This document shows, in pieces, positions 25,174 through 38,123 of a DNA stretch of 64,000 nucleotides. Below the pieces are notes generated by a model. That model was not told the DNA's origin. It worked only from the letters and a program-made list of their open reading frames with translations, and made no database searches. Within the stretch, counting starts at the first letter, position 1; each line of letters opens with the position of its first letter. The translations under genes and the position numbers were made by a program. The stretch is from Ulva prolifera (taxonomy: Eukaryota > Chlorophyta > Ulvophyceae > Ulvales > Ulvaceae), in assembly GCA_023078555.1 (NCBI GenBank), contig CM041199.1, positions 7,879,315 through 7,943,314 of the forward strand, read 5' to 3'.

Positions 25174-27020
25174 CGCTGCAGGCTGTGTAACTACGTGCAG
25201 GCTGTGTAACTGTGGCATTGTGAATCTGTTGTGATCTGCCACTTCGGAACTAAACTTGGTGCTGTGTAGCAGATTACTATGCTGTTCCGTGGATTCAATC
25301 TTCAGTGTGACCATGTACATGTGCACAGTACTGGTGTTGAATGTTCTTGTTGAACGTGTCCAGTTCATGCACCAGTGCACCCATAGGCAGCCTCCATGGA
25401 GCTCCATAGGTGCACAGGTAGACCACAGTGCACGTGCAGACTGTTGACGGTTGACGTGTGTAGGGCAAGACGAGCTGCAGTTCAGGTTCCTGAGTCCTTC
25501 AAAGCAAGTGCTCCCGTGCTGCACAGTTCCCTGGCTTGGAGCTGAGTGTCTGTTGCACAGGGCATGGGCAGTGTGATTGTGGTCCACGCTATAAGTAAGA
25601 CCTACGCTAAATTACTGACACATTTCTCTGGGCTAGGGGATGTCCCTGTACATCTGGATGAAGACATGCCACAGCAACAACACAACCAATGTACCCCTGC
25701 AGGGCCCTGCACACATGTGGATGGTATAAAATATCATACTGCAAGGTGTCATAACGCGCATACATTCACTTTGCAAGCACAGATCAAGTAGCAGGTAGTG
25801 CGCATTGGACCTCTAGTCGGACCCTTGGACAGTCCAATGTCAACAAATGTTTCCAAGGCAACGGCCATCATGCGAACGACCTAGGCGGGCAAGTTAGAGA
25901 CAGGGATCTCTGTCGTTTTGAGCTAGGTGCGCAACCTTGGCAAGTTATGCACAGACCAATCTATGTCTGTCATGTTGACGAACAAGGTGATCAGGTCACT
26001 GCACAGCTGTGTTGCCGGCGCACACGCCACGAGGCAACGTGGATCATCTTGCGGAAGATGCAACAGTGAATGCAGATCCGTGTGAGGCGGGTGCCTCGTC
26101 GTCATTCCGCATCCACTTTGAATTCAGATTGCAGCTACTTGTGTAATCCCAACTTGTATCCGCAAGTGTGCACATGATCCATCTACATAACATCATGCGT
26201 TGTGTAGATAGTAAAACAAAAACGTACACAAAACACAGTTCAACAGCAGCTTTTGGCACCGATCATGCTGGAAGGCACATTGATGCATGGACGGACGGGC
26301 AAGCGAATCGCGACTGGCGGACCACAGCTTGGAGTCAGCTGACTCCATCGCGACCGAGATATCTCGACAGCAGCTGCAATTCTATCCCAGATAGTAACTG
26401 ACTCGTAAGCTTGCACAGGCTCACCGGGACACTTATGGAAATGTGAAGCAGATCTTTCCCCGGGAACAGACGTCATGGCCGATGGGCCATCGCAGCTGCT
26501 GTCGCGCATGCTCACAATCGTGCAATGCTGGTTTGTCGTGAAACTTGCGAACCATGTCATGGATCGAAGCCCAAATTGCATCTGCAACGCAGATTCTGCA
26601 TGCGCGGACGTCAGTGTCGCGGGGCCTACAGGACTGGATGCACTGGATGCCGGGCTGATGAGCCCGCATGGGGCCGATCATAATCTGGCCAGACTGAGTA
26701 CAAGCCAAGCAACTATGAGCAGCAGAAGTTGGTTCGAGCATATTAATAGAACAACACACTCCCACGCCATGTGGAGTGGGTGAGAAGCTCCTCACAGGCT
26801 TTGAGGAGCAATTGCGATTCCAAGCCTTGCAATCGCAGCTGCAGTCGAGAGCATTCACTCACGGTCAATACATGAATTCTTGCGTGTGCATTCCGCATCC
26901 CGGCGGCAGGCCATCGAGGCACATCACACAAGGCGTGGGCGGCTCGACGCGTGGCACGTCCCTGCCACACCTCGAGGAGGATCCTCCTGCCGGCCTCCAG
27001 TTTTCAGCAGCGCTGGTTCT

Positions 27021-27074
27021 GATACAGCTGCGGCCATGACGGCTGCCGGGCGCCGTCATGGCCGCAGCTGTATC
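27021..27074. repeat. Perfect inverted repeat (hairpin), 22-bp arms
   Basis: Arm 27021-27042 is the exact reverse complement of 27053-27074, separated by 10 nt whose outer pair also matches (23 paired, 8-nt loop). The stem is GC-rich (contains GCTGCGGCCATGACGG). It could be a cruciform, a small-RNA precursor, a transcription terminator stem or the core of a MITE. Confidence 0.85.
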
Positions 27075-30000
27075 CTGTGGCCGTGACGCCCCAGCACACC
27101 CGCGGCGCTGCTGCGCATGCTTCGTGCGTATCTCTGCCAGAGCGCCCTTTGTGGTGACGGAACGGCTGGTTCATTGTGCCAAGCAAGTGCGGCTCTGTGC
27201 GGGGGTGATTGTTCCGGGATGGGCCTGGGTGTAGGGTCTGGGTGGTGCCCCCCTGCATCTCGTGTGGCCGGTGGCAGCTGCGCGCTGTGGTTGTGCTACC
27301 ACGGCCGCTCAGGCAGTTAAGGCGCCGTCCTAGCCCGGGCGCGATTGCAGGTGAGCGGGGCGTCCGTGCGGATGGGAGTGGGTGCTGGAGTGTGCGAAAA
27401 GGACGTAGTCTGAGACGCTGGCAGCATTGCCGGGTAGCCCACATCCACAGCAACGCCGCCGTTGACTGTTGACTTGTGTGTGCGTGTGGGGGCGTGTGCA
27501 TGGCATGAGTTATTTGGTACTGTGGTGTGCGAGGTCCGTCGACTTGTGTGCGCAGGTGTGCTTGCATCCACTACTGCAGGTGGTGTTGCTGATCACCTGC
27601 AGTAACCAGTGCAGTAACCAGGCGGTGCAACACAAGGCCTCGACCATGATCATGCACCATCATGAAAAACAGTGTGACAACCAATCTACACAACCAAAAC
27701 AAGTGATTTCAAGCCAACTGCATGTTGCACCACCGTGCACTGCACTGCACTGCCAACACAGACGTTCACAATGCGACTGTTGTTGATAGCCTCAAGTCAG
27801 CGGCCCGCCAGTGATATGTAGTGACATGGATATGTACCAGCACGAATTTTATACTCGCTATGCTGTATCCGCCGTCCTGTCACAGCATATGCAGCACTGT
27901 CGTTGGCGGTTGTAAGCACCATACATGTGTCTAGGTCGCTGCATGGCAACGGCCACCTTCTGCTGATTACAGCTCTGCAGCGCACTTAATCATAAGAGTT
28001 TCTCCTCTGAAGCCGCCGTGCGTCGGTCGCACCGGACTATTTGCCGTGAGCCAATGCGGGACGGCAAACTCAGCGCACCCGCACGCAACCACAGCTTCCA
28101 TGTGCACAAATGGAACTAGTGCAATCCTTCACAAGTCACGTATTCCACGAAATGATTGCATCTGGTGCAGCTCGCGACGTCGATACCTTCGCTGTCAACG
28201 TCTTCAGTAGTCCACAGTTGGATTTTGATACAATTTTGGATTTTGATACAGTTTGCTTGAGAATTGAAAGCAGTACAAGAAGTTACAGAAGAATAACATC
28301 AAGTGAGAGGTTTTTTCGAGACCGTGAAGCCGACTGGAGCATGCGCTGTGCGGATGCGGCCATGCACTGCGCGTCTATTGCCGACGCGATGCATGCAAAA
28401 GGCCACAGCGAACCCGTCACAGCATGCTCCACCTCCGTTGAGCAAGGTTTGTTGGAGAGTGAGCGTGTGATACTGCCCGCAGCAAACTCAGCAACGCCGC
28501 ATTCAGACGCTGGATTCCACAGGTCACCAATGCCATCACTAGCATATCTATTCAAACACGTCAGCACTGAACCTCACCATCACAGCGTTATGTACGCACA
28601 TGCGCGACGACCCAAATGACGCTGTCAGGATGGTCCTTGTACTTGTCGCAGGCGAACCGGCAGGTCTGCCGCTCCATCCACTACATACGAAGGTACCACA
28701 CAAGGTCCACCCATCGTGGATCTCCGTGTGGAGAGATTCTCCTTATTTTGGCGGGTTTGCTGCCTCATATGTACGGGAGATGAGGTCACGCATGCGCAAA
28801 TCGACCCACCGGACCCCACTGTGAACACATGTAATCACAAGCGACGGCATTCTATGACGCACCATCGATGGTGACAGCATCCCATCGCAAGCTTCAGGAC
28901 AGTCTTTGCCATCTGGCACACACCATGTGTGTGTGCATCTTGTAAATGAAAGATCAGTTCATGTCCCATGCCTCCAGAAAGCTGCGCGCGGGGGGGAGTG
29001 CATAGATGCAATTGCGGAGAGCTGCTAGCGCGTGCTTTCGACGAGGCGGACAGGCATGTGCTGTACGTGTGGCGTGCACGATGTGGCGAACGCCGACGGC
29101 CGGGTGGACCACATTTGGCAGACTCTGCACTGGAATGACAAACAACAGGCGCTACGTCATGCGACGCGTACAGCTCCTGCAGGCTCGCTGTGCGCTGCAT
29201 ATTGAGGCAGTGAACATGGGCACATTAATGTCTCTGGAGACAGCGTATGAAGCATGGCATCATATCTCTGCTGGCGCTTCCGTGAGTTTGGCCCTCAAAG
29301 CCCCACCAAAAGGAGGCATTACGAACATCGCGAAGAACGTGGCATCGCCGCCTTCTACCTCTCCCCCCATAAACTGCACAATTTTCGGAATATACCCCCG
29401 GAAACTTGAAGCCGCACAGCATCAGCGTGCTGCTGAGATCATGGGATAGACGTCATCATGCAAGAACCCGGAACTTTGCGCTGCTCAGCAGGAACAATGC
29501 TACCCAGGCTCTGTTCATCAAGATACTGAAACATGCAATCGTACACATGAGAAGCCAGCGACGGCTGTGTCGAGCATCTGCGTAGCGCTCGTACAAGGGA
29601 ACGAGAGCGTCGAACCCGCTGTTTCTGTTTCGCTGAAACCACAGTTGTCTTCAAGCAAACACATAGTTATGACCATTCAGGATCTCTTGTGCTTGGTGAT
29701 GGGTATGGGCATGTTTTCCAGTCTTGGTTCACTAGAGTCTGGCCACTAGTAGCAGCCGCGGACTCGCAGGCCACAGCAAAGGCGAACATCCATGCTCAGG
29801 CAGTCAATCTGGCTTCTAGAATTAATAAACAGGCGCGGGTGAGGGCGTAGCCGGTGCGCAGCTCTCCTCAACAGTATTGATCCAGACGAGCACCTGCATC
29901 CGCAAGCTAAAGCTTGAAATTACATATGCTAATGTAAAGAGTCTCTCAATTTTGCAAGGTCATCTGATCCGACGAGCGTGCGTGTTGCGATCTCGCTGTC

Positions 30001-30659
30001 TTCTCATTTTCTCACAGCACCATGCCACCGAGTAGTCGCCGCGATCACTTGAGAGCTTGATATGATACATGTTGTTGTTGCAAGCTTTTCCCAGTGCTGA
30101 TCCACGGCATGTGCTCTTGAAGCCGTGGCAAGCAACATACAGCAGTCTCGGCGACGAGACAATTGAAGATGTCGCTGCACAGAGATATAAGCTGAAGTAC
30201 CTGCATGATTATATGCTGTCTTAACGGCCATTCACATTTCAAATTGCGGCACGTTGATATCCGACCATCCTTGGCACGTGAATACGCATTCACGCCGGCC
30301 AGCTAGAGTAGTATTTGATGACCTCGCATCGCTTTTCTTGGGAACTGGATGAGGTCAGGGCTTTGCCCTGTAGGTTCGTGCATTCGGGGACGGATGGTGA
30401 TGTTGGTGCTGTTGCAAGTCTTGTGGTTTCCATTGCTGCATGGAGTTTGTTTGGTTTGAATTCTCATCGATGTAGGTGTGGGTCCCTTCGTCTTGGGCAT
30501 TCATTCGTTGCTGTGAGTGCATCTGCGGGGGCTGCTGTGCGCGCTGCGTGTCAGCGGTAACTGTCCCAGTTGACAGGCCACCCAAGAGAGATGCACCAAA
30601 ACATGTACATTTAATGATTGCAGGTCGTATCATAGCTGCTACGCGTGGCTTTACGCGCC

Positions 30660-33600
30660 ATGACCCGCGTGCCAGACTCGAATTCCTGCCTTCTGCCCAC
30701 AGTTCGACAGGCTCCCGATCGACTTCCTGCACCTCAGGCCCCCGACGCTGTAGAATTGTCGCCAGATGCACAATCTCAGGCTGTGCTGCTCTCTCAGCAA
30801 CACAAAGCCTTCGGCTTCATCAGCAGCTGGATCGCCCAGCACGCAGGCCCTTGTGCAATTTCTCACAGCTCCAACCCTCCCCACAATCCACTCCAGAATC
30901 ACCGCTCCGTCAGCCATCCTCCTTCCGCCACAGGTGCAGAGGGTTTAGCTCAGCCCCATGCGCAAGCGCTGCATTCTCGACTGCTCGGTGGTCCATCAGC
31001 AGATGCCGACGGGTTCTCACATGCGCTTCAACATCAGCTCTACCCCCCTCCTTCCATTTGCTCGGCAAACTCTGCACAAGGGGAACCGTCATCGCAATGC
31101 AGCGTCAACTCGATACACAGCTATCCGTCCCACCATCCTCCCAAGTCCAAGCAGCAAAATAGCCACTTCCGGCATAGAGGGGCTCAGTCGCACCACACCC
31201 ATTCGCCAGCAGGTGGGGCGGGACCTGGCCATGCTGCAAATTTCGGCTACAAGTCTCATCAGGCCAACAAGCAGGCTACCCGGCAGAATCAGCGGCGGTC
31301 ATACTCCGGCTCACCGTTTCCCGCCTCTGCAGTGAACCACGCATCTGCAAAGAGTAACTCTACGAGCTGGCGATCAAGTGGCCACGTGCAGCCTCCACAT
31401 GGTCCCCCGCCGGCCCATGTGCGGCCGCTTTCCAGTTATGAAGCGCGACACCTCTCCAGCCCCCCCTGCCTCCCACAGCAGCCCGCTCCGCCAGCGCTTC
31501 CTGAGGCATACGCGGTGCCCCATCGCAACTTAGACCGCCACCGGTCCATTCATTATAGCCACCCAGTCCACCACAGCTACTTAGCCACAGACCACATACC
31601 AGGCCCGCCTCCTCTACCGGAAGCTACGGCTGTCTCAGCCTGGGGACACCGCCCTCCACCACCACCAGCACGGCACACACCGCAGCGCCCAGCGCCGCCC
31701 CCCCCACCGCCCACGGCCTCTGCCGGCAAGCGGTCAATGTCCCAGCCCAGCTCCCAGCACGCCTCTCCCCACCCCGATCCCCTCGCGATGCAGCAGCGCG
31801 AGGCACCGCCGCCACCGCCGCTGCCGCAGACGCCTCCACACGAGCGGCCGCACTCGGACCTTGACCGCTTCCTTCAAGCGGTGGACCGCTTGTGGGCCGC
31901 GCCGCCGCCGCCGCCTGCACCTGCGGACTGTGCGCGTGCGCTACAGCGGGATCAGTCGTGTTCGCAGGACCACCTAGAGAGCGGAGCCGCACGGCAGGCG
32001 AGGCGGCAGGCCTCAGAGCCGGCATCGCCGTCCGACCGCGGGGGTATACACCGCCCGTGCAATCCGATAGACAACTCCAACGGCTCTGAAGGCAATGACA
32101 CACTCGACTCGGCACTGCCGGATGCGGGCAGCGGAGTGGTGCCGGCGCCGGCGACGCTCGCGGACGTGTGGAGCCGCGTACAGGAGTGCTCAGCTTTCGG
32201 CCTTGAGGTGCCGTGCTCCGCGCATGGCACCTTCAGCTGTTCCTATTTTGTGCCGCACCTCTCAGCGCTGCACATCGTCGCGACGGTGCCGCCCGATGAA
32301 CAGGGGGGCCTTGACACGCTGTTTTACGAAGGCGCGAGCCCCCTGCCGCCGGAGGTGCTGCGTGGCGGGCGCATGCATGAGTACGCGGTGGACGAGGCCG
32401 CAACAGACGGCACTGCGGAGGATTCTGGGACGGATCCACATGCGATTAGTGGCGACGGCGATACAGTGCCGTCGCCGGGGGGCGGCGGGATGTTCATGGA
32501 CTCGTCTGGGTTTCTGCACTCCGGTGCACCTTCGACGTCTCGTGGGAGCGTCATGCATGTGCGTTTCAGGCTGTCTGGTAGCAGCGCATGCCGTACGGAA
32601 GGCGCTGTGTCTCTGATGCCGTGCTGTGCTGTGCTGTGCATTGTAGGCCGTCTGCACCTGAGCTTTTTTATTTCAGATCACATATTCCCTCCTTTGTCAC
32701 TATTACCGGTGAGGGAGCGTGCGGCAAACTTGCGGTGATATATGCAATGTGTCCATGAACCATGCATAACAGCACTTCTGCGCATAACAGCACTTCTGCC
32801 CGTGGGGATCTGCATCAAGATTGCCCGCACAATCATGAACGTGTCTGCAGGACGCATGTTGCCACACAGACACCAACACGGAGCGATGCCTGTCACGTCC
32901 CGATCTCTCGGATCTCCCGCCAGTTTTCTCTTCCCGAGTGGACGACGCCATAGTTAACACGTCGCCTCGCGCGCTCTCGCTGCCGGCGACTAAGGCCTCG
33001 CTCCGCCTCGTTGCGAACTGGGCGGCGGAGGGCCCCAGCTGGGAGCGCCCGCCGATGTACCTGCACGTTCAAGAGCTCTGCGGCGCGGCGGGGAACAGCG
33101 GCCAGGCAAGGCCGGGGGGAGTCAGCGGGAACGCGTCCCCTGTGCCGACCTCCGCAGCAGGCGTACTGGGTCGCAGCGCCAGCACGTCCACAGCGCGCAG
33201 CGCCGGGATCCCGTGCCCGGCCGCACTGTCATCGACTCCGCTGCGCAACATCCACCCGTCCTCGTGGTTTGCGATCCTCTGGCACCCCCTCTGCCGCATC
33301 CCGGACTCCGACCTGCGTGCACGCTTCATCACCTACCACGAGGTCGGCTGCGCGGGGATCGAGCCCCTGCACCAGCACAGCTCCGGGGGCACCGCCGCGG
33401 CTGCGGCGGCCTGCGGCGGCGGCGGCGGCAGCGGCGGCCTCAGCGGGGCGTCAGCGATGGGCGCTCCGCCGCTGGGCACCGGCATCCAGGGAGCCCCGCG
33501 CATCGTCGGCGCTCTAGTCGACATCGGGGAGGACGGTGGAAACTGGATGGTGCCAACGCTGGTGGGGCCAGACGGCTGCGTGCACCGGTGGGCGGCTGGG

Positions 33601-33750
33601 GACGACCGGCAGAAGCTCGTCGCGATGCTTCGAGGCGCCGCCGACGCTCTCAGCAAGTCGACGCTTTTCATAGAGATGGCGGACGGGCCGCAGGCCCTGC
33701 CTTTTGTTCACCATGACCACAAGTTTGTATGCAATTTACAAGAGACATGA
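30660..33750 (+). CDS. DUF789 family protein with long Pro/His-rich N-terminus
   Basis: Plant-lineage DUF789 protein; function unknown. Two exons: 30660-32577 and 32924-33750 (phase 1 junction; an alternative acceptor gives 32939), about 910 residues. The first ~480 residues are low complexity, rich in Pro, His, Ser and Gln, with several runs of five or six prolines, as in SH3/EVH1 ligands. The DUF789 core starts near the end of exon 1 with LADVWSRVQECSAFGLEVP and FSCSYFVPHLSALHIV (plant: LWESFKEWSAYGAGVP, VQYYVPYLSGIQLY). It continues in exon 2 with NIHPSSWFAILWHPLCRIPD (plant: LLPSSWISVAWYPIYRIP) and ARFITYHEVG, interrupted by Gly/Ala linkers. The start is the first ATG in the open frame; an upstream exon is possible. 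Confidence 0.8.
32764..32799. repeat. Two-unit 18-bp tandem repeat in DUF789 intron
   Basis: GCATAACAGCACTTCTGC occurs twice head to tail at 32764-32781 and 32782-32799, inside the single intron of the DUF789 gene. Confidence 0.85.
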
Positions 33751-36700
33751 CGTGAGACAGGTGTGACTTCGGTTGTTGATTGACGTTCATGGTCTGATTG
33801 TTTTTGCAAGCGGCTAGGCCTGGCAGTGTGGAAATCATGCCATTGCAGCCGGCCCATGTACATGAGTTTGTGGAGCTTCGATGTCGCCATCACTGACGCA
33901 GTGGTCGAGTTGCGAAGATGATTAGGACTAGGTGATCGCCTTTGGACATGCCATGCATGCACTGATCGATTCTGCTAGCAAGGTTTAGATGATCTGCTGT
34001 ATCTTAGTATGCATTGCAACGCGTCAAGCACTCTGCTCTTCCCCTGACGCCGCACCTGCTGATGGTACGTTGCCTCAAGCGCTGCTGTGTGGAGTGTGGC
34101 CCTGATGCCGAGACGATGTTGCAGGCTGCAAGCGCCTGCTGGTGGCAGAGCACCACTCCGCCATGTACTCAAGCTGCGCGCTGCTGCGCCATGAAACTAT
34201 GCTGGAGGTTGAGCGCCGCGTTCGCCACGTAGTGTCGCACTGTGGTGTTTCCTGCCATTTCCAAGTGGTTGCGGACGTCGGCTGAGACTGCTTTCCCTCC
34301 CTGAATTGTGGCATGTAGCAGTGCCACCGCGAGCGCTGCACCGAGCAGTCAGCGCTGACGTGCGCTCCAAAGGTTACCATCAAGGCTTGAGCCTTGGACT
34401 GACTCGTCTACCTTGCTGGCTGTGACGTGGCACTGTGCTTCGAGGAGTTGCTGTGAAGAAGTGTGGGCCCTTCATGGTCGGCCCTGTGAATGGCACTGCT
34501 CCCAGCAGAGTGCGGATCTGGTGGTCTACCAGATGGTCGGCGGCGCAAGTTGTGCCTGGGCTAACCCTGGTAAGTGCCCCATGCAGATCCTGGTGGTATT
34601 TCCCAACGTGTGGGTGTGTGCCACAGCGCCGGCTGCCTTGCCACGCGCAATCGTACCAGATGGTCGATAATTATGTGTCCGGAGGGTGACGCGAGGCTGT
34701 CCAGTCTTGTCTGCATGCGAGAGGTGTGTCTAGAATCAGAATGCGAGGACATTATATGTAAAATAGGCCTCAGGGATCGACACTATCACCTGGTTTCACG
34801 CCTGGTATGGGGAAAGGAAAACACGTGGTCGTTTATAGGGGTTGTTGCAGTGCGCCATGATTCTGCAATGCGAATGGGATCATTCAGTGACACCAGTGTG
34901 AGCAATAAGACAAAGTTTACATGACACAGTGCACAGACCAGGTCTGACACGAGATCTTAAGTTAGTAGCCTCATTTGACATGATGTGCTCGAGTACAGTG
35001 TCGAGCTGTGCATGAATGGCAAGTTGCGGCAGAGAGTGCAGGAATGAGGTTCCGAGGCTGAAGTGCGATGCCCTGAGCTGCTGCGATTGGTGACAGTCCT
35101 CCGCCCTCGGCTGTATGCTGCTGAAGGTAGCACATAGATTGGGAACCAAACGCATAAAATTCATGGCTCAAACCTTGAGAAGAGCCAAGACGCTCACCGA
35201 AAGCGTGAACCCGAGCTATATACACCTCATCGACACTTCGGTACGCTGTATACCTCACCTCGGAACACACTGTAGCTCTTCACTGACGCACACGTCAGCT
35301 TGTCAGTGCGTTTGATGTCCTCTCAAGCAACCTCAGTGACTTTTTTTCCTCAGGCTGCTTTGGCTTCCTCTGGTGCAGCCACTGACTGGCGCCATCATGC
35401 CTCACCATAGCATACCCAGTAGGAAGGTCTAGCAAGGTGAACAGACTTGCAGGAGCTCTTCTAGGAGGCTATTTGCCATCCATAACGTGTAACATCTGAT
35501 TGTCAATTGCATGCGGAGGCAAGGCTAGATAGGAAACATTAATATCGCTTGTCCCACCATGGAGCCAAGGGCGCACATCACAAGCGTTGCAGACGTTGTG
35601 GATCCGAGAATACGATAAAACGTTCCCCGAATCTCTCACCTTACAGATACGTGCTTACACAGATGCTTTGCTTGCGCGGATCATGGCTTGACGTGCTTTC
35701 TCGAGAGGAAGATGAGCTTACTGGACTCTGCGGAGCGTTCGAGCAGCCACACTTGCATATCGACGTGATCGCGCGTGAGGCGATTGCGTCGTCCATAGCC
35801 ACAAAGCGACGCACGCAGGTCTCGAGGATCCCAGTCAGCCAAAGGTTTGTGAGGTGTCCTTGCAAACTAATGTAGTTTGGGAAATGAAACGCTAGAACAC
35901 GACGCTTCCTCAGTTCAATGCTGGTTCCGTATGAGCGCATGGAGGCGAAGACGCGACATAGTTCTTCGATGTGTAAATCATTCTGTGGATTCACCTGCAG
36001 CACCTGGACGAGAGCCGTAGCCCGACCCGGAGAAAACTCGCCAGCGCTTGCACCATCCCGTTAACCACCTGAGGTAGACCTGCCCGGCTGAAGATTTTCT
36101 CTCAAAGGATGCGGTCTGTATGCGTTTGACCTCTAAATGTCAAAGGTCAAACGCGTAGCGATCGGGACAATGGCTGCTCGCTGTACTTGTCAACAATACT
36201 CGGCATCGGATCTGACGGTTCAGCGGTCGTTGGCAATCCTTTCAACCCGTAACACATACTATCGTGATATGTCCATGTGGTAGCATCAGCCGCCGTAGCG
36301 CAGGCTTTGGCTGAACGGTAGGCTTATTCAACTGGCATATGGAGCATCCGCAGCATGTTCCGTGGCCCGACGGTTTCAAGTGCAGCTCTACGTAGAATGT
36401 ATGATTCGATACGCCGTGACTGTTTTCGTTGATGTGGTATTGAAGTTCCTGCCGCTGCATGTGCATTTCAGAGTTTTCACAGACGAACTGTCGATTCCCG
36501 ATCGCCGCAAGCCAGTGTCAACAACCTCATGCAGCAGGAAGCCGCCGCATATTCTTCAGATAGGAACTGCAACATGCTTTGATACTGGCCTCGATCGCAC
36601 TGCTGGTGCTTGTAGGCCTGTTTAACGTGGATCTGAATGCAGGTCTGAATGGCTTCTTCAAGGGAAGCGCTTGCCGTACTTGGCAGCCGACTTCGAAGAC

Positions 36701-38123
36701 AGCAACAGATCGAAGTGTACATTGCCTTCTACGACAACCGTCTGTATTAGGGAGGATCTGATTCCGCCTGATGCGGTAGTCCTGCACCACAGTGGATGCT
36801 CAGGCCTGAGAGTACACGCAGATCAATTCAATCAAGCTTGAAGAATTGACATCACGAGGCCTGGCCTTGTCATGAAACTAATCAGCTCTTGTCTGTTGTT
36901 TTCAAGACAACGATGCAGCAGATCAACAGGTTGCTGCTGCTTCTCCTGCTGACACAGCCACACCTTTCCCAGACGGCAGCCCCATGCCTGTCTTCAGCGA
37001 AATGACCAAGTGTACATTTCTACAAGAGCTCAGAAGGAGGGCCTTTCGTTGCTGGGCTGCAGCACAACCAACCATTAGGACCGCCTGCAGCAGATCATCA
37101 TTATTCCTCGACCAGATCTTCTCAGTCGGATTGAGGAATCCAATCCATGCTAATGTGAAGGCAGGACTTGCTGTCCCGTGTCTGAAATACTGCCGAGTAG
37201 TATGATCCAGGCGATGCATGTAAGGCAGCATGCAAGGGCATTAGCAGAAATGATTTTGATCCATCCGGCAACACTTCGATAGGTCTGAGCTCCAGTTTTC
37301 AAGGCCTGCAGCTTTTTTCGTCAGGTTGGAAGTCGGAATTGATTCTCCGGCTTCGGAAGGTCATGGAGAAGGTCGGTCTGATACAGGGCAGGGGCAGTCC
37401 CCAGATCGGTCTCTCAGCAACACCTTCCGTGCAACGCTTCGACAGCCCGGAAAATTCAGTGCAAGTAACGAGCGCATGTCTGGTCGTGAGGTTGCTTCTC
37501 AACGCAGGGGGCGAAATTTGACGGTGTCGCCGGACTCTTCTGAGAGGCTTCAGCTGTCGTTGGTAAGGGCCAGAGCAGAGTGAGGTGGAGGCAAGTACAC
37601 AGGCATCGAGAAATTGACCAAGCAAGCCCGGATGAGGTATGCTGCACGAGCACTTTAGAAGTGCGCTTCACTCTGTGGGTGGTCGGAGGCCTGCTTTCAC
37701 TGTCGCTGATGTAGAACTTCAGGTTTCACAGTACTGCTTTCACAATGCGGGGTAATGTCACGGCTGCCATGTCTGATTACATTAGGTATGCATGCCCGCC
37801 CACCACCCGGGCCCTCTTCTCAAGACAATTTGAGCCGAAATGCGGCACTGTGCTGAATCTGTTGCAGGTGCTGGCAGCAGTCATGTGCATGTGCAGGCGA
37901 TGCTGCTTTCCCGGCCGCGGCTTGACGACGAGCTCGAGCGCCGTGGTGAGCCTGCTCCACCTGAAGCCACCCTGTAAGACCTCGAGGTCCGCCTGGCGGG
38001 AGCACCTTGTGTGGGAGCGCTCGTCTGTCTCTGAGGGGCCTGCTGCAGAGGAGCAGGAAGTGATAGCACCGGGGGACATGCCCGGGGTTGAGCTGCACAG
38101 CACACATCCTGCTCACGCCGCAG
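33751..38123. other. Spacer without recognised gene
   Basis: No conserved exon recognised. It probably contains the 5' exon(s) of the ligase-like gene near 37.7-38.0 kb, where an open Ser/Arg-rich frame (37745 onward) could encode a leader but does not join in a unique way. An inverted repeat lies at 36122. Confidence 0.45.
36122..36154. repeat. Inverted repeat, 11-bp arms
   Basis: GCGTTTGACCT at 36122-36132 pairs exactly with AGGTCAAACGC at 36144-36154 around an 11-nt loop. The arms contain TTTGACC/GGTCAAA; the W-box core (TTGAC) is part of this, but that reading is speculative. Confidence 0.75.

Larger units (their letters stand above)
22655..30659. other. Eight-kilobase gene-poor stretch
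   Basis: Composition drops to about 50% GC. Frames are short, and I find no exon pair with matching phases plus a recognisable motif, and no tRNA or rRNA. It contains a three-unit tandem repeat and a strong inverted repeat (listed). A 169-codon frame at 28110-28619 has an internal duplicated LDFDT but no other support. Confidence 0.5.

Noticed and set aside
31624..32115. 163-codon minus frame and other antisense frames in the DUF789 gene
   Set aside because: They are shadows of the proline-rich exon; the plus frame has family motifs and continues for 640 codons.
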